From Breviolum minutum Mf 1.05b.01 (taxonomy: Eukaryota; Sar; Dinophyceae; Suessiales; Symbiodiniaceae), in contig DF239146.1 in NCBI GenBank assembly GCA_000507305.1, positions 171,959 through 235,958 on the forward strand: 64,000 nucleotides of DNA, in the 5' to 3' direction. Positions 33,393 to 45,422 of this stretch are shown piece by piece (the first letter of the stretch is position 1; every line of letters begins with the position of its first letter). The position numbers and the translations under genes were made by a program. The notes under the pieces are model-generated. The model was not told the DNA's origin and searched no databases. It worked only from the letters and a program-made list of their open reading frames with translations.

Positions 33393-34300
33393 TTTGTAGT
33401 ACTTTGTAGTAAGGAGGAGTACTGGACTAGTACTGTGTAGTACTGGAGTAGCACTGGACTAGTACTTTGTAGTACTGGAGTAGTACTGGAGTAGTACTTT
33501 GTAGTACGGAGTAGTGCTGGAGTAGCACTGGACTAGTACTTTGTAGTACGGAGTAGTACTGGAGTAGTAGTTTGTAGTACGGACTAGTACTTTGTAGTAC
33601 AAAGTAGTACTGGAGTAGTATTTTGTAGTACGGAGTAGTACTGGACTAGTACTTTTGTAGTACTTTGTACTACGGAGTAGTGCTGGAGTAGTAGTTTGTA
33701 GTACTGGAGTAGTCCTTTGTAGTACTGAAGTAGTACTTTGTAGTACTGGACTAGTACTGGACTAGTACTTTGTAGTACGAAGTAGTACTGGACTAGTACT
33801 TTGTAGTACTGGAGTAGTCCTTTGTAGTACGAAGTAGTACTTTGTAGCACGGAGTAGTACTGGAGTAGTACTTTGTGGTACGAAGTAGTACTGGACTAGT
33901 ACTTTGTAGTAGAAAGTAGTACTGGACTAGTACTTTGTAGTAGTGGAGTAGTATTTTGTAGTACGAAGTAGTACTGGACTAGTACTTTGTAGTACTGTGT
34001 AGTACTGGACTAGTACTTTGTAGTACTGGAGTAGTACTTTGTAGTACTGGACTAGTACTTTGTAGTACTTTGTAGTACTGGAGTAGTACTTTGTTGTACT
34101 TTGTAGTACGGAGTAATACTGGACTAGTACTTTGTAGTACTGGAGTAGTACTTTGTAGTACGGAGTAGTACTGGATTAGTACTTTGTAGTACTGGAGTAG
34201 TACCTTCTGGAGTAGTACTTTGTAGTACAGAATAGTACTGGGGTAGCACTTTTCAGACTTTTCAGAACTTTGTAGTACGGAGTTGTACTGGGTACTGTTT
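33393..34300. repeat. satellite of roughly 10-11-base units containing AGTACT
   Basis: About 900 bases are built from TAGTACTTTG, TAGTACTGGA and CTAGTACTTTG type units, in shifting higher-order combinations. AGTACT and ACTAGT are palindromes, so the array is self-complementary on a small scale. It decays after about 34240. Apparent frames on the minus strand (rich in Y, K and Q) are products of the repeat. Confidence 0.85.
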
Positions 34301-35250
34301 GGTGCGTAGGAAGAGTCGCATGTCGTTGCGGACTGATCTGTGACAACGAGGCAGAGATCATCTAGAACTTGGTGTCACATGGAGTTGCCCGCTGCGACAA
34401 AGCCAACAAATGCCAACTTTGTTCGCGTCATCAAAAAAAATGTTCAATGAATCAAGGTTGTCACAAACGATTCTATAGGCACATGTTCTTCCGAATTATA
34501 TAGTTTTAACCTTTTGAAACTTCCGGCACCGCCTCGTGCGGCTATACTGGTAATAGATATATCCTTCTTATTTTATAAGTGTTTAAATGCCATCCTTTAA
34601 GCACTTGTGCAGGTACTAATTACCCTGTATCTTTAAGTTTCTACAGGGATATTTGCAAGTTGCTACATCCATATTGGAAAGCACGTTTCTTACGTCTAGT
34701 TCCGTAAACTCGGGGTTTCATGTACAGCAATTCGGACTCGCTTGCCTCATGTTTGGGCTGCGTGAAGGAATTCTTCTGCTTCTTTTTCCAGTGAAACAAC
34801 GATAGGACATGACCATTGCTCATTGAGGATTTCTGGTTCTATAATAGGTGATATGATACCTGGTATAAATGTCCAAAAGCAGGTATATATTCAAATACGG
34901 CAAAAAGGGGTGACCAGTAGAATACCTACCGGTCACTGGATAGATGCGTGTCACAAGAGAAAGAAGACATGTTTTATTGACATACGGTTGAACGCAGAAG
35001 CATGAGAGGAGAGGATGCGTTTCGATGGATACAACCTGAACAAGACAGTTGTGTGTTGCCAGGTTGTTCACTGAATTCCTCAAAATGTCCCACAACTTTG
35101 GCCATTGTACATGTCAATCACAAGTTAAGGAATTAACTTCAACCCCTTTTTTACTTTACCATCTCAACAACTTGGCCATATCGGTTGCTCCAGGGTTTCA
35201 TGAATAATCCACTTTGTGGTGGTTATGAAAGTTATGTTTGCTTCACTCAG
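34301..35250. other. no convincing gene
   Basis: Ordinary A+T-leaning sequence. Short frames at 34641-34823 (-) and 34823-35005 (+) lack splice borders and familiar composition. Confidence 0.35.
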
Positions 35251-35299
35251 GAAAATCTTCATCCTAGCTGACAAGATGAGCGAGTGCGAGGATGAGAAG
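35251..35299 (+). CDS. short exon resembling a K+ channel RCK segment
   Basis: After TTCACTCAG/G the frame reads KIFILADKMSECEDEK and ends at AAG/GA, a GA donor. In Ca2+-activated (BK/Slo) potassium channels the first RCK domain carries a strand of the form FILADK followed by acidic residues. Sixteen residues are too few to prove this, and no TVGYGD pore motif was found nearby. Confidence 0.25.
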
Positions 35300-35431
35300 G
35301 ATCCTTGACCGCCACGGGACTTGTGTTTTCAGAAATCTCCGGATGAAACTCACTCAAAGCATCAAGGAACAGCCATGTCTCAAGCGATTTCATGCCACGT
35401 CAGAGTGATATCTGTATCTCTTGTCTCCTAG

Positions 35432-35807
35432 AACTCATAAAACTCCATCCCATCAAAACAGGGATGAATTAGAGTCATGCAACCTCACCCCCAAGAAGTT
35501 GTTTTTTAAGTTTATCCCATCCAAGTGGAAAATCCCACTCCCCCAAAATGACCTGTTTTTTAAAGGTGAAGGTAAAAAAAGGAGATGGAATCAACTACAA
35601 AAGAATGGCTATGATGAACTTATACTTATACACTCAAACTCAGATCTCAAATGGAGCATCCGACTTCCTGCATGTTGTTCCTTACTTGGCGGAATTTCCA
35701 TTGCCATGATGAAGCAAACCCAGGATCGCCTTACCGTGGCTACACTGCTGCAAGTACGTGATATCTTGCGTGTGCGTGGCACCTGCAAAACAGATTTGGC
35801 ATCTTAG
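35432..35807 (+). CDS. candidate long exon, unknown protein
   Basis: Follows a pyrimidine-rich acceptor (TATCTCTTGTCTCCTAG) and is open for 124 codons to TAG at 35805-35807. It includes LTPKKLFFKFIPSKWKI, LFFKGEGKKRRWNQLQKNG and LPACCSLLGGISIAMMKQT. CTGCAA/GTACGT at about 35753 is a possible donor. Basic in the middle, hydrophobic towards the end. No family recognised. Confidence 0.47.
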
Positions 35808-36357
35808 ATTAAGGGCTCCAAAGGGGGAGATACCTATGGCCAGTCGCTATGGTCTTGGTTTTTTTTCAGTTTGAAGAACCATTACGTGAAATGATTGAAA
35901 TATGTCGTTTAAGATGATAATCATTCATAAATATCAATCCTGCAAGATTTTCTTGGGGTAATCCTGAGAAGACACGGAGGATTGCTTGGGGTGGAGCAGT
36001 GGTGCCAGGTTTGTTTGTCAATTAATCAGTGGAAATAGGTTCAAGTAATAAGTAATATAAAAACTATCCGCTGAATAGGGGATAGACAACAAATCTATCA
36101 AGACCTGAAGTTAGCAATTTTTACTTCGGTGGTTTCAATCATGTGCTGCATTCATCCCAGTCTTTTTCGGGAAAATCTCCACTTTGAATACTTTTGAAAT
36201 CCTGTTTCAATTGGATGGCTTAACTCCCAAATAGGTAGAAGATAAGGTGTTTGGATGTGTTATCCAATGGCAGGCGATAGATGTAAGGTCCATGGAGCAG
36301 TAAGGGCAATATCAATGATGTCAATGTTTAGTTGCTGACGTTTTGTTTTCCAAATAG

Positions 36358-36550
36358 CCTGGATTACCACATTCCTTACTATAACACTCCTCTAGTTGTC
36401 ACAGCGAATTTTGACAGAAAAACAGCTGCAGTTTGGCATCGTTTGGACCACAAAGCTCTCCAGCTTCAGGTGATCCTTCCGCAAGTCTTGGGTAAACGTG
36501 CTGAGAAGAATTGCTGGAAGCCACCTGGTTACGTTTCACTGTCATGGTGA
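36358..36550 (+). CDS. candidate terminal exon, unknown protein
   Basis: A pyrimidine-rich acceptor (TTTTGTTTTCCAAATAG) precedes 63 codons ending in TGA at 36548-36550. The frame includes LDYHIPYYNTPLVVTANFDR, KTAAVWHRLDHKALQLQ and RAEKNCWKPPGYVSLSW. CTTCAG/GTGATC at about 36469 could be an internal donor. Unknown family. Confidence 0.45.
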
Positions 36551-36559
36551 TGTTTGTGA

Positions 36560-37446
36560 TGTTTGTGGGGGAAGTGCGAATATCCCTACATTAAATTAGA
36601 CCATATACACTCATACAAAATTCATGCGATCATTTTTCCCGCTTATTATCATATGTATTCATCTGTCAGGGCTGCCAAAATATCAGGCATGACATAGACT
36701 CTATTGAATACTGAACAACATGGCACTTGCTGGTTTAACAGACAAGTACAGTAGTTCACTTCATGGGTTGCTGATGTTGTCCTTTCACTCAAACAATCAA
36801 GATACCTTGCAAGTAGATAAGCATGCCGTCCTGTCCTCCAGATTTGATCTACAGATCTTGTGACCTGCGCTGTATACTGACATGTGTCATTGTCATACTA
36901 GTCTCAAACAGCATCCATTCACGGTGTGTAGGACTAAATCAATAAGTAAGTGCGATCGCTACAGAATTGACTAAATAACTGCTACAAACGAGGTTGTGTT
37001 CTGATTCCTGACTTGCTGAGGAGTGGTTTGATAGATTACATCAACTCCAACCGACTTGCATGTCAAGTGTTGGCTCAGGCAGACTGTGCCGGATCGGGTC
37101 ATGAAGAATTGCCATCCTTGACTTTTGTGCACTTCAAAAGTTTTTAATGCTCAAATATTGATTACAAAAGCACAAAGGATCAAATTTTGCAAAAAGCGGA
37201 TCGTCAGATACCTCATCACCCTTTCATGTTTTTCCAAACCGACTCCCATTTTGCACCCGTTGAGAGGATTTTGTTTTGTGGAAAATACATGTCTCTTGTG
37301 TTTCAAACGTTTACACTTCCCAGTGTAACAGTTCGATCTGAAAGCTCGACAGGTCTGCCAAAGTTTGGGAACTTGGTGGGAGTTGGCTCAACTGCTGAGG
37401 ATGTTTGACTCAACAATTGGATGATCATGGAGAAACATCAGTAATT
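36560..37446. other. no gene with firm borders
   Basis: A frame at 37187-37408 (with VERILFCGKYMSLVFQTF) is open to TGA but lacks an acceptor. The rest shows nothing recognisable. Confidence 0.3.
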
Positions 37447-37550
37447 ACACTCCTGTAAACTAACATAGCCATGGAAAATCCACCATTTTGATTGGATTTA
37501 CCAGGAAAGATGGGGGTTTTCATGGGCTATGTTAGTTTCAGGGAGGGTAG
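37447..37550. mobile_element. MITE-like element, family D
   Basis: ACTCCTGTAAACTAACATAGCC pairs with GGGCTATGTTAGTTTCAGGG, interior with GGATTTACCAGGAAAG. Confidence 0.7.
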
Positions 37551-38042
37551 TTCACTTTTTCCCACAAGAAAGAAGGCTTTTTATTTGAGGGCCAATGGTT
37601 GATGACAGAATAAGCCTTTGAGAAAAGGCAATTTGGCACGGACTTGATGCAAATGAGGAGCGAATGCGGCATGAATGATTTACGTATATTATATAATTAA
37701 ATTATACTATTTGGCCGATTTTGCGATTTTGGGTGGTGAAGGGGAAGGGGCCCCTTAATTAACCAGTTTTCAGGATGGAGAAAATATCATGAAATGTGAA
37801 GCGCCGTGATGATCATAATGACTCTATGGGAAGGTGGTTTTCCACGCTACGGTCATCGTGGAACTCCTGATGATTGATCAGCCAAGTTCCCAATCAGTTT
37901 ACAGTTTACCCAGTTATCGCTGAACATGAATAATGAACAATACTTCTCACGTGACACCGTGAAACAAGGAATTTAAAAATTGCTGCAAGCACACAGAAAA
38001 TCATGCAAATCATTCAACCTATGGCATATTTTTATTCTACAG

Positions 38043-38182
38043 ATTAACCACCGGGGAGCTCCGAGCTTTGTAGAAGCTAACGATCCAGGTCCCTCCATTT
38101 GCAGCTTGTTTGCAGAGCTTCTTCTCGGCAACACTGCTCGGATGCTTCGATTCGAGAAATGGTTGGTCGGTTGCTCCTTGAG
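38043..38182 (+). CDS. well-bordered candidate exon
   Basis: A strong acceptor (ATATTTTTATTCTACAG) and a near-consensus donor (TTGAG/GTAAAA) enclose 46 codons plus two bases. The frame reads INHRGAPSFVEANDPGPS followed by CSLFAELLLGNTARMLRFEK. One of the better single exons in the window by its borders. The minus strand is open too, but without such borders. Family not recognised. Confidence 0.5.
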
Positions 38183-38189
38183 GTAAAAG

Positions 38190-39202
38190 TTTGTTTTCAT
38201 GAATGATCCGATGTGACTGTGTTGATAGAAGTATTAGCTGGGAATCGGAATGAGTCAACACAATAGTTTTGGTTACAACGCTTGGGTACCCGTGGGAGGA
38301 TTGTTGTCGTCGTTATGACTGGTGGATATTTCGGAGGGTTGTTGACTGCTTGCAACTCACCACTTGGAGTTCACGGTGTTGACCTCATCGAGGAATGATC
38401 ATATCTCAACTTGGAGCCGTAAAGCACACACACACGGGGAACTTGAAGCTCATATGAACAACGAAGTCATTTTCCCCCAAGCCCCCAACCTCAAAACAGC
38501 AGGGGTTGGCTGGTTCATTTCCTGCAACAATTGTTCATTGCTTTCTATCCTGATTTTCCAAGGATATGCATTCGCCGTTTGTCGCATTACTTGGATTTGA
38601 GCGAGCAGGACAGTCCAAGTCACCATTTGAAGGTGGGGCCCAAGCTTTGTTGAAAATGTTAGTTTTGCTATGTTCTGGGTTGCCTCGGTTTGTTTTTTCA
38701 TAGGGATCAAAGTGTTCATGGCATTAAAGCCATTTCTCAAAAGAGGGGAAACATCAAGTTTATTGTGTGATTTATTTCCTGAACATCTTCCAAGTTTGAT
38801 TATTTAAAGCTAAGAATCACAAACCAATGACAAGGTTTATGGGAAGCATAAGCCATTTGGGGTTTGACCCAAACATAAAATGGTCTATTTACAATCCCTT
38901 GCCCTTGCTTTCAACAAACAGACATGGCGGCAAGGTGCCTTGAGTATTTTTTAACGCAACTTTGCATGTGTTTTGTTGAATCATGGCAATGTTTTCACTG
39001 CAAACATGGGGTGGATGAGACTGTTTGCAGCAAATACATTCTATGATACTAATGTTAAATGGCCTGACCACCAGATACATGCCTTAGGATCATCCAGAGT
39101 GCATATGCATATAGGTGATCTATTTGATACATAGATGCCATTTGTAAGTAAACTCAATGGAGTAGCTACTGAGTAGCATACATAGATACATAGATGCCAT
39201 TT
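38190..39202. other. no convincing gene
   Basis: Short open frames occur on both strands (for example 38364-38600 + and 38450-38740 -), none with paired splice sites. CATAGATGCCATTTGT occurs twice near 39131 and 39190. Confidence 0.3.
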
Positions 39203-39307
39203 GTGGTAGGTAGCATTATAATAAGCCAATTGGCAATATAAATATATATATAAGTGGTATATACGTGGTAAATACTGCCAATTGGGTGATTATATGCTAC
39301 CTACCAC
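39203..39307. mobile_element. MITE-like palindromic element
   Basis: GTGGTAGGTAGCATTATAAT and AAGCCAATTGGCA at the left pair with TGCCAATTGG and ATTATATGCTACCTACCAC at the right. About 105 bp with arms of some 35 bases and an A+T-rich centre. Not related in sequence to families A-D. Confidence 0.72.
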
Positions 39308-39600
39308 CTATTAAAGGGAACCAGGAAACTCCATTGAAAACTTTGGGACCATAGGCCCCATGCAGATTTCGGAAATCTGCTAAGCTTAGAAGGAGAGCAA
39401 CCTTCTGCGTGTTGCCGTGTTTTGATTTGTCTCAAGCTTTTCCATCCATGGTTTCCCAGATGTTTTAGTGGTACCCACTTGCTGGCCTTGACTTGATTTG
39501 ACTTCGATTCATCTTCATGTTTGACAGCCTGGCAACTAAGGTGAATTTTTCCATGATCATGAATACAGCACCTTGGCGTCAGAATCATTTGCCAATCAAC
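39308..39600 (-). CDS. weak candidate coding frame
   Basis: The minus strand is open for about 95 codons, with SCQAVKHEDESKSNQVKA and GWKSLRQIKTRQHAEGC. The plus strand is open as well. It abuts the palindromic element at 39203-39307. No splice borders were identified. Confidence 0.22.
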
Positions 39601-40244
39601 AACATGTCAGATGTTGCACCTGCGTGAGTCTAGAAAGAAGATGTGAACGTGGATGATAAAGTATATGTACCTGGACCCTCCAAGGGGTACCAAATTGATG
39701 GTAAGGGGTGCCATTTAGCGACCCCTTAGAGTTCAAACACCACATGTTGGAGGGTGCTTTTATGTATTGTTTTTGTTGACGATAATTGTGAGTAATTGTT
39801 TTTGGAGATTGTGCCACTCAATTCTTGTGTAACTGCTCTAAAGTATTCCAAGGCGCCATTCAAACCACGGTATATATAGATAAAGAGACACGTACGGATG
39901 ATTTATAAATAGATTGCTAGATCTCCTGTTCATTCTCGAGACATGGTTGTCATATGTTTTCTTCATCTTCACAGCCCTTGAAGCATTCCTCATTTCACTA
40001 TGTGGTTCTTCGACCTTGAGGTGGCCATGGCTGGTGAGGTTGCCATTGGATGGTCCAGGGCCATGGAAATGCTGAAAGGATCAGAAGTGGAGATTTGGTC
40101 TGAAAACTAAGACTGGAACACACCCGGAACCCTTTAAACATCCCTTAAACAATGATGATTCGTACAATGAGACCCCTCTCAAAAAACTGTATGGTTTACA
40201 TCTATATATAATATTATATATATATAGTATTATGTATTATAGTC

Positions 40245-40712
40245 TTATAGTACAGTATCAAAGCTGATTTTCCTGCAGATCATCGAATCATCATCTTTCC
40301 ATGTCGACTTTTGCAGCGATGGGAAGCTCTTTGGAGCTGCTGGCTTCCGGTCATTAATGGCAGGTGCCCCAAAACTTATAGCTGGTACCTGAAAAGAAGA
40401 AATTTGGTTAGACACCCTTGCAAATTTGATTGTGGATCGGATCAACAGGACTGGGGTGTGACTGGATGACATGAAAAACCATTCAAAAAGCTGCATATCA
40501 CTGCACTCAGGAAGGGCAAATGATTTGGGAGCTGAACCCACTTGATTGGCAGCAAGAACGATGTCATTTTGACTGCAAATGGGGAGATGTTTTCTGTTGG
40601 TGCCAAGGCCACGAAGGTTACCGGCAGACATGTTTGAATAGGCCATTTTGTGAAAATGCATCCTCCAAACCAATGTGTCACACAGAAAAATGCGGAGGAT
40701 CTGCACTTGCAT
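40245..40712 (-). CDS. 155-codon minus-strand frame, unknown protein
   Basis: An ATG at 40712 opens 155 codons on the minus strand. Inside it, AAATTTCTTCTTTTCAG/G (ending at 40388) is a very good acceptor for an in-frame exon VPAISFGAPAINDRKPAAPK and KSTWKDDDSMICR, ending at CTGCAG/GA. Further upstream NDIVLAANQVGSAPKSFALP follows another CAG. Whether the whole frame or only two exons is coding is unclear. A competing plus-strand exon at 40301-40366 (DGKLFGAAGFRSLMA) exists. No family recognised. Confidence 0.43.
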   Translation of the reverse strand: MQVQILRIFLCDTLVWRMHFHKMAYSNMSAGNLRGLGTNRKHLPICSQNDIVLAANQVGSAPKSFALPECSDMQLFEWFFMSSSHTPVLLIRSTIKFARVSNQISSFQVPAISFGAPAINDRKPAAPKSFPSLQKSTWKDDDSMICRKISFDTVL

Positions 40713-41039
40713 AATTTTGTCAAGGGATTTGTGCGATTAAGCAATTCGCAATTCTCTAAGTGTTACACTACAAGCACAAATGAAGTGGAAGGATAATCAA
40801 AAGCTGATGTGAAACAGTGACCTTTTCTTGGCTCCGTTGATTTCTGAATATCAATGCCGTTTGGGCCCATGGTGTTGAAGTCATTGTAGCCAAGATTCTG
40901 AGAGGTCTTTGAGTTGGCGGATGTTGCCGGAAATATCGAAGAATGAGTGGTGGAGAAAGTTGTTACACACTCTGTCTTAAACTAATTTGGCAATGGACAA
41001 TGGACCCTTTGAAGATGTAGCTCCTAGTGAAAAGTGGAT

Positions 41040-41085
41040 ATTCCGGATATTCCATTGCTATGTTAGTTCAACAGAGGGTAGATGA
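41040..41085. repeat. half copy of family D
   Basis: TTGCTATGTTAGTTCAACAGA with GGGTAG after it matches the right arm of family D; no left arm. Confidence 0.4.
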
Positions 41086-41598
41086 TTCCTGATTCCAAAG
41101 CCCTCATGACTCGAATTGTGTCTCAAGACCAAGGTTGGTCCAATGATGACACTCAGCTGCACAGATATGCGAAGCAGTCTCAATGGCAATGTGTTTTTTT
41201 GTGAAAAGGCTATGTATACTCAACGACCCTTTAAGATCTTCAAGGGAAATTTGAACAAACTTTTGAAAAGTATGGAAAACCAATATATTGATGATATATT
41301 GATGAAACCTTGAAGTCTCTTATATATTGGGATGCTTCCCCTTCCAGTAAGAGTGGAAAGTGACAGTTGGTAGGGACCCGTACTAAGAATATGATAGTTT
41401 GGGTGGTGATAGTTACGTACAGTTAATGGGCGGGAGAGTATTCCAAGATACACATATATAATCATATATATATATGCATATACATAAATATTTGTAACTG
41501 TATATGATATATGATCTTTATGTATATATATATGCATATTAAGTTTGTATTTGATATATAATATTCATTGTTACATATTTGTATATTCCTTTTGCAAG

Positions 41599-41715
41599 GG
41601 ACATGTCTTCAGGACATGATTCTGGTGGTTGCCAAGCCTCCTTCGCCTGAAGAGCCAACTCTCAACGATGCTTCTCCACGTCGATGCCCCAGTTGCTGTG
41701 GATTGGATAGACCGG
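41599..41715 (+). CDS. candidate exon, unknown protein
   Basis: Starts after ATTCCTTTTGCAAG/G and ends at CCGG/GTGGGT. It reads TCLQDMILVVAKPPSPEEPT and NDASPRRCPSCCGLDRP. The pair of cysteines in CPSCC could be part of a metal site, but one pair proves nothing. A second frame is partly open. Confidence 0.4.
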
Positions 41716-41989
41716 GTGGGTGCCTAAAATACACAAAACGAACGGGCTTTAAACATGACTTTGTCCTGTGTTTGGACATGTTTTCTTTGCATACATGAGA
41801 TCATTTCTTGTGTTCAGAACTTATTGCACATTCATTGTTCGGCCACGTTGCTTCCTTTTTGCACGAGCATTACCCATGAACTGGCTGCCAAGATGTCTTT
41901 TCTGTCTTAGTATAGATGAATTTAGCAAACATCGTTTTGAGACACCTCAAATCTCATTAGCAATACCCTGGTTGTTTGGGCTATATATA

Positions 41990-42072
41990 TATATAGCGGA
42001 TTATACACCCAGTTATATAGGGGTTAAAACAATCCATTATATTATAAGAATCCCTATTAATAGACAATCAGT
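41990..42072. repeat. dispersed repeat, family F
   Basis: ATACACCCAGTTATATAGGGG and AACAATCCATTATATTATAAG match the copy at 24774-24850 with many changes. Confidence 0.45.
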
Positions 42073-42114
42073 AGCAACAAAATGGATAGCTTCCCCCATG
42101 ACGACGCGTTTCAG

Positions 42115-42283
42115 GTGCGAGTGTTTCGCCAGAGCGCGCTGGAACGGTTCTGCCAGTGACCACAATGCGAGCTGCCATGCGATTCCGCAAAGCTTTGCGG
42201 AAGCAAAGCAGATGCTTGACCAACTTCGGGGATGGTGGGATTTGACCTGGCAGAAACAAAAAATGATTGAAGTGGATGACTAG
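42115..42283 (+). CDS. candidate terminal exon
   Basis: Starts after GACGCGTTTCAG/G and runs 55 codons to TAG at 42281-42283. It includes CECFARARWNGSASDHNAS and AEAKQMLDQLRGWWDLTWQK. A second plus frame and the minus strand are partly open. It lies beside a family F repeat. Unknown family. Confidence 0.42.
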
Positions 42284-42289
42284 ATGGTC

Positions 42290-45200
42290 TTGGAATTGGG
42301 ATTGATTTTGGACAAGCTGAGTTTTTTGTTCTGGGCTGAAAGTAGCTGGAGTTCTGGAAGTGGTTGCAATTTGCAAATCAATCATGTATTTGGGAAGCCT
42401 TGCAGTTAATTTCCACAGTGGAATCACACCGAGAATCGACCCCAGGACATGGTGTCAATGTGGGAGACTTAATCCCCATTTGCTAAGACCCTGTTCGCCT
42501 TGACTTCGGGACGATAGATGACAATAGTAAACATTAATATCATGACCTTGGAATCCCAAAAAAATATTGGTAGGATTCGGGGTTTTCCACAACTGCTATG
42601 TGACCGATGGAAACGTGGAAACGTGTGGTGTTTTTATTATCCAATGTTGGAGATGTAGGGATTGGTAGGATTGGACATCCCATTGTCAGGGCTCTATATG
42701 GGTGAGACCGTTGGACTCGTAGGGATTCCCCCTTGTTTCATGGAAATTCCACGTTGGTGGAACAGCGATATTCACCCAGATGTTTGTGAATCTTCTAAGT
42801 TGACTTGGTGCAACACAATTATGTATATGGAAAAGCAGATTAGACTTGAGATATCCCAGCGAAAATTCACATGTCCCCAGAAAAGGGACCATTTTAATGG
42901 GAACTTTCATCTTCCAACCAGACATTTCAAGGGATATGGTAGTTTTCAACAGGGCAGGTTTCACGTGGATTCCCTTGCAAGATTTGCTTGATGCTAAGGC
43001 TTTTGGTCCGCCTCTGGTGATTCAGTTCCTCTAGGCACGTCTCAGACACTTCAGATTTGAGAAGTTTTTCCACTAGTTCTGCAGTTTTGCCATGTTTTGC
43101 CCATGTTTACCGCTAGAATTGGTATGAATTCCCTTTCGGAGTAGGAATAGATACAACTCCTTTGCAAGACAACTGGTGTCGTTGTGTGTCATATGCATCA
43201 GGGTTGGTCGATGCCACGGATTACTACTTGCAGGATTTTGGTGGTATTCGCACCAACCAAAACTAACAATTAACAACGATGTGATTATGGTAAACGTTGC
43301 AGCATCATCAACATATTTTGGATATCTTCAAGGCACCTTTGACCACGTCACCATGTATGTTGTATGACCGCCCATCATGTAGATTCATGGGCCCTTTGCA
43401 AGCACCCTTTGAGCCGCATCAGGGGATTTGGCACCAACGCCCTTTGGTGGCCTAAGATGTTTCTTGGCCATACCATAACAATGGAATTATCATGAATTAT
43501 CTATATCCACTTGTCTTAAACTTAACTCATGTCTCAATAAGTTGAAACCCGGATACGGCTGTTGCAACATGGAAGTTAGAGGATGCACTGTTGCAGCCCT
43601 GATTTTAGACACATAACTTGGTCCTGGTCTTCAGCATTGACATTGGATCGATGTGTTGGATCAATGTTGATGGCGGGCCCACATGCCACAAGCAGCCCCA
43701 CATGATGGTTGATGTTTGTGCGTTACGGTAGGAAGTGAACTGCATGTTCTTGGAAATTATGAATAGAGAATTTTCTATTGCACTTGTCAACATTGCAGTT
43801 TGGCCCCAAGGCATGGTGTTTCTATCTCCAATTCGGGTGATCAAGCGATCGTATTTGAACAATGACTTATTGGGGTCAATGAACTAGGCGAGTTTCAAGT
43901 TCATTAAACCTGGCACTTTGTTGGGATACACTCTGTATGTATACACGATACATATCAAACTAAATATATTCAGGTATTTGATGCTATACACCTGAATTCT
44001 TTTTCGTGTTTGAAGCAACCTCCCAATACTTGGATGGAATATCGTGACAGGCGACGTCACCCGAAAAGGTACTTTAGTATGGGCAATCCTCCCAAAACGA
44101 CATCATTTTAAGCTTTTTGAACGTTGGTAAAGGCTGGTATAACTTTATGTAATTGAACCATATACAATATATGTTCACAACATAATTATTTTGATATCAC
44201 AACATTACACTACATTTATCATGTATGCAAACAACGCAGACACCTTTTGTCTTCCAAGAATTTATCCAACCAAGTTGTGAGAACTCATTTGACAGCTTAG
44301 GCAACAGCACTGAGGACATAAGTCCTACCTCAAGTTGATGCTGTCGGTTGCTTAGCGACCTTTGGAATTGCTTGATGTGATATTTTGTCCTCCTTGTGGC
44401 ATGGAAAAGGAGTGGACTTGAAATGATTGTATAAGAAATAATGTAAAGCATATGACCTGATATGCCACTTGATTTGATAGATACCTCCTAAGAGGATTTG
44501 TAGCCCACATGTTTAGACTCATTTATATATGATATTGATATTTACGGAGGTGTTCATGTTTGATAACTTTTCGATTATAAACCAGTTCATTGTTTTGCTT
44601 GAGTCTGGAACCCACTATGTTTTGGATGTAAGTACCCTTTGGTCAACTGATTTTAGAACTGATGTATGCTTCTCCAATAATGTGCTCTAGCAGTGCAACT
44701 CATATGGATATCTTTGTTTGTTCCTTGGTTAAATTCTGTGCTGAACTACCCACTTGCATGTAGTCACCTCCGGCTTTTCCTGCCAAGATTGCCAAGGTAT
44801 AGATACGGTGCTCATGACGATGGACGGATGGTTGAAGGAAAAAAAGGTAGCTGATTTACACTAAAGATAAGCAAAGGAGTTGCAAAGGACATGTTGTAAC
44901 CTTATCCTTGATCTCATGAAATTTAGGATGGTTTAGGATGGTTTCAGATGGTTGGGCCGGAACGGGAGATCCCTCAAGTTTCTTCAATCAGGTCGGGAAT
45001 CCATGATAGATGGATCGCCTGATATCTACTGAATTACTGAACTGATAGTTCAAATAATGGAAACGGGCAAACACAATGGTAGATGCTTGATCAATTTGTA
45101 AGGATGTAGATGAGTCACCAAGAAGGATTACGCCAACATGAAGGGTAGATGTTTTTTTGTTTTTGTTCGGCCTTTTACTTTAGTCATTGGTTGATTTGGT

Positions 45201-45422
45201 TTGGAATTTTCAGCCCATCCCTTTACGAATAAAGCAGATCATTCCAACCCGAAGCCATCAGCAGGTGGTATGAGGTGACTATGGTAACCCAAGATTCAGT
45301 TGAAAATATGATATATGAATATATATATATATGATATCTTTGAGTTTTCCTACGTAGTATACTCTGATTCTAGTGAATCAGATGGTCATTTCTCACTTGG
45401 GTAGAAGAAAGTAACAAGACTG
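42290..45422. other. long stretch without a convincing gene
   Basis: Open frames near 42662-42991 (+) and 42686-42964 (-) overlap each other and have no splice borders. The rest is A+T-leaning with runs such as ATATATAT near 45320. Nothing recognisable is seen. Confidence 0.35.

Noticed and set aside
33584..34361. Minus-strand frames rich in Y, K and Q
   Set aside because: They are translations of the AGTACT satellite.
36128..36235. Further family B copy
   Set aside because: Only the first ten bases match; the right arm and the interior signature are absent.
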